NCBI GenBank assembly: GCA_937969505.1
Contig: CALBWA010000017.1
Span: 1 to 64,000 of the forward strand
From: an uncultured Erythrobacter sp.
GTDB taxonomy: Bacteria; Pseudomonadota; Alphaproteobacteria; Sphingomonadales; Sphingomonadaceae
Reading direction: 5' to 3'
Length of the DNA stretch: 64,000 nt
The translations under genes and the position numbers were made by a program. Of this stretch, positions 55,644 through 64,000 are shown piece after piece (position 1 is the first letter of the stretch; every line of letters begins with the position of its first letter). A model generated the notes under the pieces. That model was not told the DNA's origin, ran no database searches, and saw only the letters and a list, made by a program, of their open reading frames with translations.

Positions 55644-55743
55644 GCCTGCATTCGCTGGCAGTTCGTCACGTGTCGCTTCGTAAGCGGCCATGGCTGGAAA
55701 TTAACGCGCGAACCGCTTGATGCCAGCATCGTGATAAGCCAAA

Positions 55744-55772
55744 GGGGCGTGGGTTGATTCCCGCGCCTTTTT
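55744..55772 (+). terminator. Rho-independent terminator after rpsU
   Basis: An eight-base stem (55746-55753 with 55760-55767, one T-G pair) and TTTTT form a standard terminator, about 100 bases after the rpsU stop and upstream of the FKBP gene. Confidence 0.82.
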
Positions 55773-55840
55773 GCTGTCATCAACCCCTTGCACTTTGTAA
55801 TATCGGGTGGCTTAGCCCGACCACACCTCAGGATAGTCGT

Positions 55841-56437
55841 ATGACCGAAGTTACCCGAGTACCGTTGCAGCCAATCGCCAAGGGGTCGCTGACCAAATTG
55901 TGGCTCGGCGTGGTCATCGCCGTTCTGATCGGCGCTGGCATTGCCTGGGCCGCCATTCCAAAGGGTGTCGAAGTGGACACGCTGACCGCTGGCACTGGCC
56001 CAATGCCCGCAGCCGACGACGTTGTCTTTGTGAAATATGTCGGAAAATTGGCCGATAGCGGCGAGATTTTTGACGAATCGCAGCCTTTGCCGCTGCCAGT
56101 GGAAGGGATCTTCCCTGATGGCAGCCCGCTCCCGCTCGACGCCATGGTCCCTGGCTTTCGTGAAGGCGCTATGAAGATGCAAAAGGGCGGCAAGTACGAG
56201 CTCTTCATTCCATCGGACAAGGGCTATGGTGACAGCCCGCCACCGGGCGCACCTATCCCGCCCAACGCTGATCTGCTGTTTGAAGTCGAGATGGTCGATT
56301 TCATGACGCGAGCTGATTTCGACAGCCGGATCGGAATGCTCCAACAAGTGATGCAGGGCGGTCCTGGTGGTGCCCCGGGGGCGCCCGCTGGTAATGCACC
56401 GCCGCAGCCAGCGCCTGTTCCCATCCCGGCACAGTAA
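55841..56437 (+). CDS. FKBP-type peptidyl-prolyl isomerase, membrane anchored
   Basis: A 198-residue prolyl isomerase with one N-terminal membrane helix (residues 20-38), so the FKBP domain faces the periplasm. FKBP motifs are DDVVFVKYVGKLADSGEIFDES and MVPGFREGAMKMQKGGKYELFIPSDKGYGD, though the insertion before MVPGF is shorter than in classic FKBPs. The C-terminus is Pro/Gly/Ala-rich (GGAPGAPAGNAPPQP). It is followed 20 bases later by gatC. Confidence 0.9.
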   Translation: MTEVTRVPLQPIAKGSLTKLWLGVVIAVLIGAGIAWAAIPKGVEVDTLTAGTGPMPAADDVVFVKYVGKLADSGEIFDESQPLPLPVEGIFPDGSPLPLDAMVPGFREGAMKMQKGGKYELFIPSDKGYGDSPPPGAPIPPNADLLFEVEMVDFMTRADFDSRIGMLQQVMQGGPGGAPGAPAGNAPPQPAPVPIPAQ

Positions 56438-56457
56438 CTCTGGAAGGCTAAACAACC

Positions 56458-56760
56458 ATGTCGGTAGACAAACAGACGGTCGCCAAGATCGCCAGTCTTG
56501 CACGGATCAAGATGGGTGATGAAGAGCTTGAGCGGATGGTGCCCGAGCTTAACAACATCCTTGAATGGGTTGAGCAGCTGGGTGAAGTGGATACCAGCGA
56601 TGTTGAACCCATGACCGCAGTCATCCCCAACACTTTGCGGCTGCGCGAAGATGTGATTGACGCCGATCCGCTCACAGCGGGTGGCAAGCGCGAAGCGGTT
56701 CTGGCGAACGCCCCGGCAGCAGAGCACGGGTTCTTTGGCGTGCCCAAGGTGATCGAATAA
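56458..56760 (+). CDS. gatC: Glu-tRNA(Gln)/Asp-tRNA(Asn) amidotransferase subunit C
   Basis: A 100-residue linker that stabilises the GatAB complex, wrapping around GatA. Typical elements are [27 protein letters not shown] and the C-terminal LRED motif ([11 protein letters not shown]). The stop shares one base with the gatA start (TAATG). Together with gatA and gatB it makes glutaminyl-tRNA(Gln) indirectly. Confidence 0.96.
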   Translation: MSVDKQTVAKIASLARIKMGDEELERMVPELNNILEWVEQLGEVDTSDVEPMTAVIPNTLRLREDVIDADPLTAGGKREAVLANAPAAEHGFFGVPKVIE

Positions 56761-58241
56761 TGACCGAATTTACCACCCTCGGGGTCAAGGATATCCGCGA
56801 TGGTGTCGCCAGTGGCGACTTTACCGCGCGCGAAGTGGCAGAAAGCTTCAACGCAGCGGTCGCAGACGCGGCATCGCTCAATGCGTTTATCGTGACGACA
56901 CCTGATCATGCCTTGGCGGCTGCCGATGCAACCGACACGGCGCGCGCCAACGGCGAGACGCTGGGCAAAATGGCTGGCGTTCCCATCGGGATGAAGGATC
57001 TGTTCGCCACGCAAGGGGTTCAGACCACCGCAGCAAGCCATATTCTGGAAGGTTTCACGCCCCAGTACGAAAGCACCGTTTCGGCCAATCTCTGGGCAGC
57101 AGGCGCTGGCATGCTGGGCAAGCTTAACCTTGACCAATTTGCGATGGGTAGCTCGAACGAGACAAGCTATTTCGGGAACGTGTCCTCGCCATGGCGCAAG
57201 GAAGGCAGCAATGCCGCGATGAGCCCGGGCGGCTCGTCAGGTGGCAGCTCCACGGCTGTGGCCGCGCGGATCGCGCCTGCAGCCACCGGAACGGACACAG
57301 GCGGGTCGATCCGCCAACCCGCCGCTTTTACCGGTATCTGCGGGATCAAGCCGACCTATGGCCGGTGCAGCCGTTGGGGCGTTGTCGCCTTTGCCAGCTC
57401 TCTTGATCAGGCAGGCCCGATGGCGCGCAGCGTTGAAGATTGCGCGATCATGCTGGAGGCGATGGCCGGGTTCGATCCCAAGGATGCAACCAGCCTGAAC
57501 ATGGATGTGCCCGATTGGGAAGCGGCATTGTCCGCCGACCTGTCCGGCAAGAAAGTGGGCATTCCGCGCGAATATCGCATGGAAGGCACCGATCAGGCGA
57601 TCCTCGACAGTTGGGACCAAGGCAAGGCATGGCTCAAGGATGCTGGCGCTGAAATCGTCGATATCTCTTTGCCGCACACCAAATATGCGTTGCCCGCTTA
57701 TTACATCATCGCGCCAGCGGAGGCATCGTCCAATCTCGCACGTTATGATGGCGTGCGTTATGGTCTGCGCGACCTTCCTGACGGAGCCGGGTTGCAGGAC
57801 ATGTATGCCGAAACGCGCGCGGCTGGCTTTGGAGACGAGGTCAAACGGCGGATTTTGATCGGGACCTATGTGCTCAGCGCAGGCTTCTACGATGCCTATT
57901 ACAATCAGGCACAGAAAATCCGGACGTTGGTGTCACAGGATTTTGAAAAGGCTTGGGAGCAGTGCGATGTCATCCTGGCCCCGACCACGCCGACGCCCAG
58001 TTTCCCGCTGGGATCGCTCGATGCCGATCCGCTGACCATGTACCTCAACGATGTGTTTGCCGTGCCAGCCTCGCTTGCCGGACTTCCCGCGATGAGTGTT
58101 CCGGCGACGATGACCACCGATGGTCTGCCGCTCGGCCTGCAATTGGTTGGCAAGCCGTTTGACGAGCAGGGTGTGCTCAATGCTGGTCTTGCAATTCAGC
58201 AGCGCGCCGGCTTTGCCGCCGCGCCCGAGAAATGGTGGTGA
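56760..58241 (+). CDS. gatA: Glu-tRNA(Gln)/Asp-tRNA(Asn) amidotransferase subunit A
   Basis: Amidase subunit that releases ammonia from glutamine for the transamidation (493 residues). Amidase signature with the Ser-cisSer-Lys triad: Lys in IGMKDLF near residue 79, and GGSSGGSS near 160 with [13 protein letters not shown] following. Overlaps gatC by one base and the downstream small ORF by ten. gatB lies about 2.3 kb downstream on the same strand. Confidence 0.97.
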   Translation: MTEFTTLGVKDIRDGVASGDFTAREVAESFNAAVADAASLNAFIVTTPDHALAAADATDTARANGETLGKMAGVPIGMKDLFATQGVQTTAASHILEGFTPQYESTVSANLWAAGAGMLGKLNLDQFAMGSSNETSYFGNVSSPWRKEGSNAAMSPGGSSGGSSTAVAARIAPAATGTDTGGSIRQPAAFTGICGIKPTYGRCSRWGVVAFASSLDQAGPMARSVEDCAIMLEAMAGFDPKDATSLNMDVPDWEAALSADLSGKKVGIPREYRMEGTDQAILDSWDQGKAWLKDAGAEIVDISLPHTKYALPAYYIIAPAEASSNLARYDGVRYGLRDLPDGAGLQDMYAETRAAGFGDEVKRRILIGTYVLSAGFYDAYYNQAQKIRTLVSQDFEKAWEQCDVILAPTTPTPSFPLGSLDADPLTMYLNDVFAVPASLAGLPAMSVPATMTTDGLPLGLQLVGKPFDEQGVLNAGLAIQQRAGFAAAPEKWW

Positions 58242-58600
58242 GCCTTTTTGAGGCGGCCATCCTCGCTCTGATCCTGGTCGGAGTCGTGATCCCGGTTTGG
58301 GTGTATCTGTTCATGATCCACTCGGCGCGAAACCTCGCCGTCGAAAAGCAACCCGGCACGCGGTATCGGGCGTATATGAACGTTCTTGATCGGCTGGTGC
58401 AGGAAGTGAACAAGGATGCTTCAAACGGCCCTGCCGTGGTCGCAAGCATGCGCGAATTGCGCAATTTTCCTGAATATCGCGATATTTCCGTGCTGCTGCT
58501 CAATGCGACAAATATCACAGGCAAAAGCCAGTACGACCGGATGCTGCAGGTCGAAGTGCAGGAAACAGAAGCGTTTCTGCTTGAACTTGCGGGCGACTGA
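58232..58600 (+). CDS. Small membrane-anchored protein of unknown function
   Basis: A 122-residue protein with one N-terminal helix (residues 5-28) and a soluble helical part ([37 protein letters not shown]). Not recognised as a known family. ATG 58232 overlaps gatA by ten bases, or a GTG two codons later could be used. The gene sits between gatA and an acyltransferase gene. Confidence 0.65.
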   Translation: MVVSLFEAAILALILVGVVIPVWVYLFMIHSARNLAVEKQPGTRYRAYMNVLDRLVQEVNKDASNGPAVVASMRELRNFPEYRDISVLLLNATNITGKSQYDRMLQVEVQETEAFLLELAGD

Positions 58601-58603
58601 CCG

Positions 58604-59743
58604 GTGAGGGCAGATGCGCCCTCGACGCCTATTATGCCCCAACAGGATGCGCACACTGCTGAACGGTTCGAAGTGCTCGACGCCTTGCGCGGCATCTGCG
58701 CCTTGCTCGTGGCGCTCTACCATTTTCAAGCCAATGGACTGATTGCCCAATCACTGCTGGTTCAGAATGGCTGGCTGTTCGTCGACTATTTCTTCGTTCT
58801 AAGCGGTTTTGTCATTGCCCATTCCTATGGCACCAGGCTGGCAGAAGACGCTGTTTCCATCGGTCGCTTCATGGCGTTGCGAATTGGGCGAATTTATCCG
58901 CTGCATATCGCAATATTGCTCGCATTCGTCGCGCTGGAGTTGGTGCTGGTTCTGGCTGGCGATTTGTTGGCGCAATTCGTCACCCGCGAAGCCTTTACCG
59001 GATCTCGCAGTTGGGGCGCCTTGGTCCAGAACATCTTTTTGCTTCAGAGTTTCGGCATCGAAGGCGGGCGCGGCTGGAACGGCCCGGCGTGGAGCATTGC
59101 CGCAGAGATGTGGACTTATCTGCTTTTTGCGCTGGTATTCATGGCGGCCCGGCGCTGGCTGGTGCCGATATCAGCATTGCTTGGGACAGCGGCGCTTTAT
59201 TGGCTGAGCGCCAATGCGCCCGACCTGCATGTCACCTTTGAAGGCGGGATTATCCGCTGCATCTTCGGTTTTTCAGTCGGCGTGCTGACCTATCAATTCT
59301 ACACAAGGTTTGGCGGCTTGTCCGGCCAGATCTGGGAATTGGCCGCTTTCGCCGCTTTGACAGCGTTTGCCAGTTTGGCGCACGGCGCTCTGACCTTTGC
59401 TGCGCCGCTGCTCTTTGCTGTTACGATCCTGGTGCTGGCCACGCAGAGTGGGTTTATTTCCAAGCTGTTGCGGCGCCCGGTCTTCCAACTGCTCGGACTG
59501 ATCAGTTATTCGATCTATATGACGCATATCTTTGTGCAGGGCCGGCTGGGTGAATTGCTGCAGGTGACCGACTGGCTGGCCATTCGGGTTGACCTGCAAG
59601 GGCGCACCTTGTTGACCGGCCCGGCATGGATTGGCGACGTCGTCACCGTCGTGATGCTCGCCATGGTGGTCGCAGTATCTTACGCAACCTATCGGCTGGT
59701 GGAAAAGCCGGGACGGGACCTGTCGCGCCGCCTGTTCGGCTAA
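58604..59743 (+). CDS. Acyltransferase family 3 (OafA/NodX-like) membrane protein
   Basis: Polytopic acyltransferase (379 residues) that probably O-acetylates a surface polysaccharide. Family signatures: FEVLDALRGICALLVALYHF near residue 20-40, VDYFFVLSGFVIAHSYG near 60, GPAWSIAAEMWTYLLFAL near 160, and ISYSIYMTHI near 300. About ten helices follow. GTG 58604 and ATG 58634 are both possible; I use 58604 because it follows the previous stop closely. The C-terminus converges and overlaps the methyltransferase stop by a few bases. Confidence 0.88.
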   Translation: MRADAPSTPIMPQQDAHTAERFEVLDALRGICALLVALYHFQANGLIAQSLLVQNGWLFVDYFFVLSGFVIAHSYGTRLAEDAVSIGRFMALRIGRIYPLHIAILLAFVALELVLVLAGDLLAQFVTREAFTGSRSWGALVQNIFLLQSFGIEGGRGWNGPAWSIAAEMWTYLLFALVFMAARRWLVPISALLGTAALYWLSANAPDLHVTFEGGIIRCIFGFSVGVLTYQFYTRFGGLSGQIWELAAFAALTAFASLAHGALTFAAPLLFAVTILVLATQSGFISKLLRRPVFQLLGLISYSIYMTHIFVQGRLGELLQVTDWLAIRVDLQGRTLLTGPAWIGDVVTVVMLAMVVAVSYATYRLVEKPGRDLSRRLFG

Positions 59744-60384
59744 GCGGCGGGTTTGACCAGTTTGAGCCGGTACTGGCTTGCAAGAAAGCGCTGCAATGCT
59801 CCGAATGACAGCCGCGCCAGCGCTTGGTCGCGCCGCCCGCCGATGTTGGGCTCAATTCGTTCGAGTTTGAGTGCGCCCCGGGTGCAAAGCTCCACCATCG
59901 TGGCCTTGGTGAACCAACGCAGATGGGTACGGTCCAGGATACCGGCATCAGCATAGTCGAAACGGCCGCAGGCTAGCGGGATTAAAAGACTGTGATGGGC
60001 TGCATTGGGCAGGGATACGACCATCGTTCCGCCCGGTTTCAGGGCAGCCTCGAGGTGCCGGAATACCTCCCAAGGGTCGATCAAATGCTCCAGAACGTCG
60101 AGCGCGAGAATCGTATCAAACGGCCCGTAGGATGCCAGCGCAACCTCAATCTCGCCCAGATTGTTGAGATTGATGGGGAGCGCGTCATCCACTGCTGGCA
60201 AAGCTTTGTCGGCCACTTGATCAAGCAGAGTTACATGGTCGGCGCGGCCAGTGTTCTTTAGCGTCACCGAAGTTGCGCCGACACCGCCACCGAAATCGAG
60301 CACCCGCCCCGCATGGCCGCTCAGCATGGCCAGCGCGTCGCCGCGGACCGTGTCGTGATAGGAACCGATTGCCTCGCTCGTCAT
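59740..60384 (-). CDS. Class I SAM-dependent methyltransferase
   Basis: A 214-residue methyltransferase. Motif I is [14 protein letters not shown] near residue 25; [13 protein letters not shown] is motif II, and [13 protein letters not shown] motif III. The C-terminal part includes [15 protein letters not shown]. Substrate unknown; the location near an acyltransferase would fit glycan or small-molecule modification. ATG 60384 is preferred over ATG 60390 because of spacing to an AGG. Confidence 0.85.
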   Translation of the reverse strand: MTSEAIGSYHDTVRGDALAMLSGHAGRVLDFGGGVGATSVTLKNTGRADHVTLLDQVADKALPAVDDALPINLNNLGEIEVALASYGPFDTILALDVLEHLIDPWEVFRHLEAALKPGGTMVVSLPNAAHHSLLIPLACGRFDYADAGILDRTHLRWFTKATMVELCTRGALKLERIEPNIGGRRDQALARLSFGALQRFLASQYRLKLVKPAA

Positions 60385-60550
60385 CACCATGAGACCTATC
60401 GGGCGCCGGTCAGAGGGTAAAGCGATCTCTTGCGATAAGACTGCAAAGCGCGCATGGATTTTCGCAGCAGAATCGCTAAATATCGCGAACAACACGGCAA
60501 GCGGCATGGCTGGCCCCTATTGCTGCAGCTTTTCAGGTTTCGGAGTTACA

Positions 60551-62050
60551 ATGAGTTCTTATCGCATTCAGGGCGCAACAGGTGATTGGGAGGTTGTCAT
60601 TGGCCTCGAAGTGCATGCGCAGGTCAGCTCTCGGGCCAAGCTGTTTTCCGGCTCCTCGACCGAATTTGGTGCTGAGCCGAACACGCAGGTTTCCCTGGTG
60701 GATGCAGCCATGCCCGGCATGTTGCCTGTGCCGAACGCTGAATGTATTCGCCAAGCTGTGCGCACCGGCATGGCGATCGAGGCAGAGATCAACAAATATT
60801 CGCGGTTTGACCGCAAGAATTACTTCTACGCCGATCTGCCGCAGGGTTATCAGATCAGCCAGCTCTATCACCCGATTGTGGGCGAGGGGCAGCTGCTGAT
60901 CGAGGCGGATGAAAAATCTGGCATTCCCGAAGATAAGGTGATCGGGATTGAGCGCATACATGTCGAGCAGGACGCCGGTAAGCTGATGCATGATCAGCAC
61001 CCGACTATGTCCTATGTCGATCTCAATCGCTGCGGCGTGGCGCTGATGGAAATTGTCTCTAAACCTGACATGACCTCTCCCGCAGAGGCGGGCGCTTATG
61101 TGCGCAAGCTGCGCTCGATCCTGCGTTATGTCGGCAGTTGTGACGGCAATATGGAGCAAGGCTCCATGCGGGCTGACGTCAACGTTAGCGTGCGCAAGGT
61201 TGGTGATCCAGAATTGGGCACTCGAACCGAGACCAAGAATGTCAATTCGGTGCGTTTTGTAATGCAGGTCATCGAATATGAGGCGAACCGTCAGGTCGAT
61301 CTGCTTGAAAGCGGCGGATCGGTTGATCAGGAAACGCGCCTGTTTGATGTTGCGACCGGCACCACGCGGACAATGCGCAGCAAGGAAGATGCGCATGACT
61401 ATCGCTATTTTCCCGACCCTGATTTGCTGCCGGTCAATCTGGAGGATGATTTCCTCGAGGAATGCCGAGCCAGCTTGCCCGAATTGCCCGATGCCAAACG
61501 TATCCGGTACGAGCAGGAGCTGGGCCTGACGCCTTACAACGCGCGCGAGCTGACCGCCGAGGTGGAGACATTCGCGCGGTTTGAAACGCTGCTGGGCGAA
61601 ACCGCCAGCGCATTGGGCAAGGCCGAGGCCAAGGTCGCAACGCAAGTTGCCAATTGGGCTCTGTCTGTTGCGCCGGGCGTGATCAAGTCGCTGGGTGATG
61701 AAGCGCAGCTGGAACACGCCACCGCATCACGCCAGGCCGCCATCCTCAAGATGCAGGATGCAGGCGAGATTTCGGGTGGTCAGGCCAAGGAGATTTACGA
61801 GATCGTCCTCAAGACCGGCCGCGAGCCGGATGAGATTGCGGACAGCGAAGGCCTTAAACAGGTCAGCGATACTGGCGCGATTGAAGCGGCGATCGACGAA
61901 ATACTTGCCAACAATGGTGACAAGGTCGAGCAATATAAGGGCGGCAAGGACAAATTGTTCGGCTTCTTCGTGGGTCAGACAATGAAGGCCATGCAGGGCA
62001 AGGCCAATCCGGCGGTGGTCAATCAGATTTTGAAAGGCAAGCTGGGCTAG
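60551..62050 (+). CDS. gatB: Glu-tRNA(Gln)/Asp-tRNA(Asn) amidotransferase subunit B
   Basis: Kinase and tRNA-binding subunit of the amidotransferase (499 residues). Signature [13 protein letters not shown] at residues 12-24; the family motifs [19 protein letters not shown] and [10 protein letters not shown] follow, and a C-terminal helical YqeY-like tail binds tRNA. The ATG at 60551 gives the normal length. Divergent from the methyltransferase gene. Completes GatCAB. Confidence 0.97.
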   Translation: MSSYRIQGATGDWEVVIGLEVHAQVSSRAKLFSGSSTEFGAEPNTQVSLVDAAMPGMLPVPNAECIRQAVRTGMAIEAEINKYSRFDRKNYFYADLPQGYQISQLYHPIVGEGQLLIEADEKSGIPEDKVIGIERIHVEQDAGKLMHDQHPTMSYVDLNRCGVALMEIVSKPDMTSPAEAGAYVRKLRSILRYVGSCDGNMEQGSMRADVNVSVRKVGDPELGTRTETKNVNSVRFVMQVIEYEANRQVDLLESGGSVDQETRLFDVATGTTRTMRSKEDAHDYRYFPDPDLLPVNLEDDFLEECRASLPELPDAKRIRYEQELGLTPYNARELTAEVETFARFETLLGETASALGKAEAKVATQVANWALSVAPGVIKSLGDEAQLEHATASRQAAILKMQDAGEISGGQAKEIYEIVLKTGREPDEIADSEGLKQVSDTGAIEAAIDEILANNGDKVEQYKGGKDKLFGFFVGQTMKAMQGKANPAVVNQILKGKLG

Positions 62051-62106
62051 AGTGGAGCTTTCGCTATCTTTCAAAGGCAGTCGTATGTGCTGGTGCGCGT
62101 CGTAAA

Positions 62107-64000
62107 ATGGCAAGCAAAGTGGTTGGCGGCGGCCCGAAGAAGGTCCTCTACACACTCAATACGGTGCGCCGCATCGGCTTGGGCAGGGCCGCCAAGGCCC
62201 TAAGCGCCAGAAACACCTGCAAGGCCTGCGGCTTGGGCATGGGCGGACAGATGGGGGGAATGACCAACGAGATTGGTGAATTCCCCTCGGTCTGTAACAA
62301 GAGTGTTCAGGCTCAATCGACTGATATTCAGCCAGCCATCCCGGAGGAGATATTTGCTCACACTGTGACGGAGCTGGATGAGCTTTCTCCCAAGGAAATG
62401 GAGCATCTCGGTCGCTTGGCGACGCCGATTTTCAAACACGCCGGTTCTGACCGGTTTGATCCGGTCGACTGGGACTTCGCCATGGATCATCTCGCGGCCC
62501 GATTGGCCGAATGCACGCCGTCGCGAAGTTTCTTTTACAGCTCCGGCCGGTCCTCCAACGAAGCTGGATTCCTGTTCCAACTTCTGGCTCGGGCTTACGG
62601 GACGAACAACGTCACCAATTGTTCCTATTACTGCCACCAGGCCACATCGGTGGCGATGCAGGAGACAATTGGCACCGGCACATCGACGGTTGAATTGGCG
62701 GATTTGAAAAAGAGCGATCTGGTGTTCGTTATTGGCGCTAATCCGTCATCCAACCATCCGCGTTTTATCCATCTTCTGAAGGCAGTCCGCGATCGCGGCG
62801 GCACAGTGATCGTGATCAATCCCGCCAAGGAACCTGGCCTGGTCAAGTTCGCCGTGCCAAAAAACCCGCGATCCATGCTCAAAGGTGGCGACGAAATCGC
62901 ATCGCTGTACCTCCAGCCAAGGATCGGGACCGACATTGCTCTGTTCAAGGGAATTGCGAAGGCCGTCGTTGAGGCTGGTTCTGCCAATCAGACGTTTATC
63001 GACCAATATACCGAGCAATCTAGAGCGTTTCTAAGCGATCTGGCGGCGCTAGGCTGGGATGAAATAGAACGGATTTGTGGCGTTGACCGGGCGCTTATCG
63101 TGCAATGTGCCGAGCTTTACGGCGCATCTCGTTCAGCCGTTTTTGCATGGGGTATGGGAATGACCCATCATGTGAACGGGGTCGAAAATATTGAATACAT
63201 TGCAAATTTGGCACTGCTGCGCGGGATGGTTGGGCGCCCGGGTGCTGGCCTGCTGCCGCTGCGCGGGCACAGTAATGTTCAGGGGATTGGAACCATCGGG
63301 GTCAAGCCGGTCCTGGGTGAGGACATTATCGCCCAGATCGAAGGAACGATGGGGCTCTCGCTGCCACGCGCCAAAGGGCTGGACACTCTGGCCACCATTG
63401 AAGAGGCAGCGGCAGGCAACATGGACGCAGCGGTGATTATGGGCGGCAATCTTTATGCCGCGACACCCAATAGCAAGCTGGCGAGGCTTGCTTTGGGCAA
63501 TATCGGTTTCAAGGCCTTCCTGACGACTACGCTGAACAAAGGTCATCTGGCTGGTGCGGGCAAGGGCGAAACCCTGATCCTGCCGGTTACCGCACGGGAC
63601 GAGGAGTGGGAGCCTACAACGCAGGAATCCATGTTCAACTATGTTCGGATGAGCGATGGCGGTATTACCCGTCATGCGAATGTGCGACCTGAAGTGGCTA
63701 TTCTGTCGGATTTAGGATCGCGCTTGTTACCGGACAGTCCCGTCGATTTTTCTGCCTTTGCTCGACATGGAAAAATTCGCGAGGCCATTGCCGAAATCAT
63801 TCCTGGCATGGAAGATCTGCGCTCGATTGATGTTGCGAAACAGGAATTTGTTGTCCGCAACCGGATCATGCACGAGCCCGCTTTCCAAACGGATTCTGGC
63901 AAGGCGCGATTTGTGGTTCGCGAGATGCCTGACGCCAAGGTGGCAAAAACAGATTTCCCCTTCACCCTTGCGACCATACGCAGCGAAGGGCAGTTCAACT
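62107..64000 (+). CDS. FdhF/YdeP-family molybdopterin oxidoreductase (3' end cut)
   Basis: The first 631 residues of a molybdenum enzyme of the formate dehydrogenase-alpha-like FdhF/YdeP group. It has CKACG near residue 38 and a later Cys (SVCNKS) that could bind one Fe-S cluster. CSYYCHQATS near residue 178 carries the likely molybdenum-ligating Cys. AWGMGMTHHVNGVENIEYIANLALL is a typical Mo-bisPGD motif. The gene runs off the right edge (usual length about 750-780). The physiological substrate of YdeP-type enzymes is not firmly known; formate activity is not asserted. Confidence 0.85.
   Translation, partial: MASKVVGGGPKKVLYTLNTVRRIGLGRAAKALSARNTCKACGLGMGGQMGGMTNEIGEFPSVCNKSVQAQSTDIQPAIPEEIFAHTVTELDELSPKEMEHLGRLATPIFKHAGSDRFDPVDWDFAMDHLAARLAECTPSRSFFYSSGRSSNEAGFLFQLLARAYGTNNVTNCSYYCHQATSVAMQETIGTGTSTVELADLKKSDLVFVIGANPSSNHPRFIHLLKAVRDRGGTVIVINPAKEPGLVKFAVPKNPRSMLKGGDEIASLYLQPRIGTDIALFKGIAKAVVEAGSANQTFIDQYTEQSRAFLSDLAALGWDEIERICGVDRALIVQCAELYGASRSAVFAWGMGMTHHVNGVENIEYIANLALLRGMVGRPGAGLLPLRGHSNVQGIGTIGVKPVLGEDIIAQIEGTMGLSLPRAKGLDTLATIEEAAAGNMDAAVIMGGNLYAATPNSKLARLALGNIGFKAFLTTTLNKGHLAGAGKGETLILPVTARDEEWEPTTQESMFNYVRMSDGGITRHANVRPEVAILSDLGSRLLPDSPVDFSAFARHGKIREAIAEIIPGMEDLRSIDVAKQEFVVRNRIMHEPAFQTDSGKARFVVREMPDAKVAKTDFPFTLATIRSEGQFN

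Overview
The window is a roughly 60% GC chromosomal segment of an alphaproteobacterium, most likely Sphingomonadales and probably the Erythrobacteraceae. The evidence is a GTTC-N7-GTTC LexA box, a ChpT phosphotransferase of the CckA-ChpT-CtrA relay, an Atp12-type F1 assembly factor, a Pseudomonas-like overlapping pyrB/pyrC' pair, and the REP-like 27-mer widespread in sphingomonads. Genes are packed tightly on both strands. No gap between genes exceeds 300 bases. I see no prophage, insertion sequence or CRISPR array. The only mobile-looking DNA is a pair of inverted REP-like repeats around a GIY-YIG ORF. The family assignments come from reading motifs in the translations; no database search was run.

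Left part (1-13600): a LexA-controlled Y-family polymerase followed by a class II photolyase (cut by the window edge); SppA; pyrB with a dihydroorotase-like partner that has lost its metal ligands; a ParA / ribbon-helix-helix / TPR-SPOR lipoprotein operon; a DUF418 membrane protein; iron storage (bfd, bfr) behind two Fur-like boxes; a small secreted protein; and der with a DUF2721 protein.

Centre-left (15000-29500): tRNA-Leu(UAG), trigger factor with a histone-H1-like tail, then clpP and clpX (a proteostasis block). A minus-strand run follows: rpoH, mtgA, a CDF zinc exporter, an ECF sigma factor, its RskA-type anti-sigma factor and a fasciclin protein. After it come rluD with the GIY-YIG element, an M67 metallopeptidase, chpT, an amidase, aqpZ and the RNase P RNA.

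Centre-right (29500-45400): a 1090-residue tricorn-like protease, ugd with a PPP phosphatase, a TorF-type porin, gloA, nhaA, a minimal NfrB/NfrA-like pair (predicted polysaccharide synthesis and export), a TauE/TIGR02186 pair, a HerA-like ATPase and queE.

Right part (45400-64000): valS; the Mla lipid-transport operon (mlaE with a STAS-like N-terminus, mlaF, mlaD, lipoprotein); a five-gene minus-strand operon crcB-rluC-HAD-TM protein-atp12 in which every junction is a 4-base overlap; rpsU; an FKBP isomerase; gatC-gatA and nearby gatB (the tRNA-dependent amidotransferase); an acyltransferase; a methyltransferase; and an FdhF/YdeP-like molybdoenzyme cut by the right edge. Most content is housekeeping. 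The best leads are the REP-flanked GIY-YIG ORF fused to rluD, the short NfrB/NfrA pair, the ParA-RHH-SPOR operon and the tailed trigger factor.
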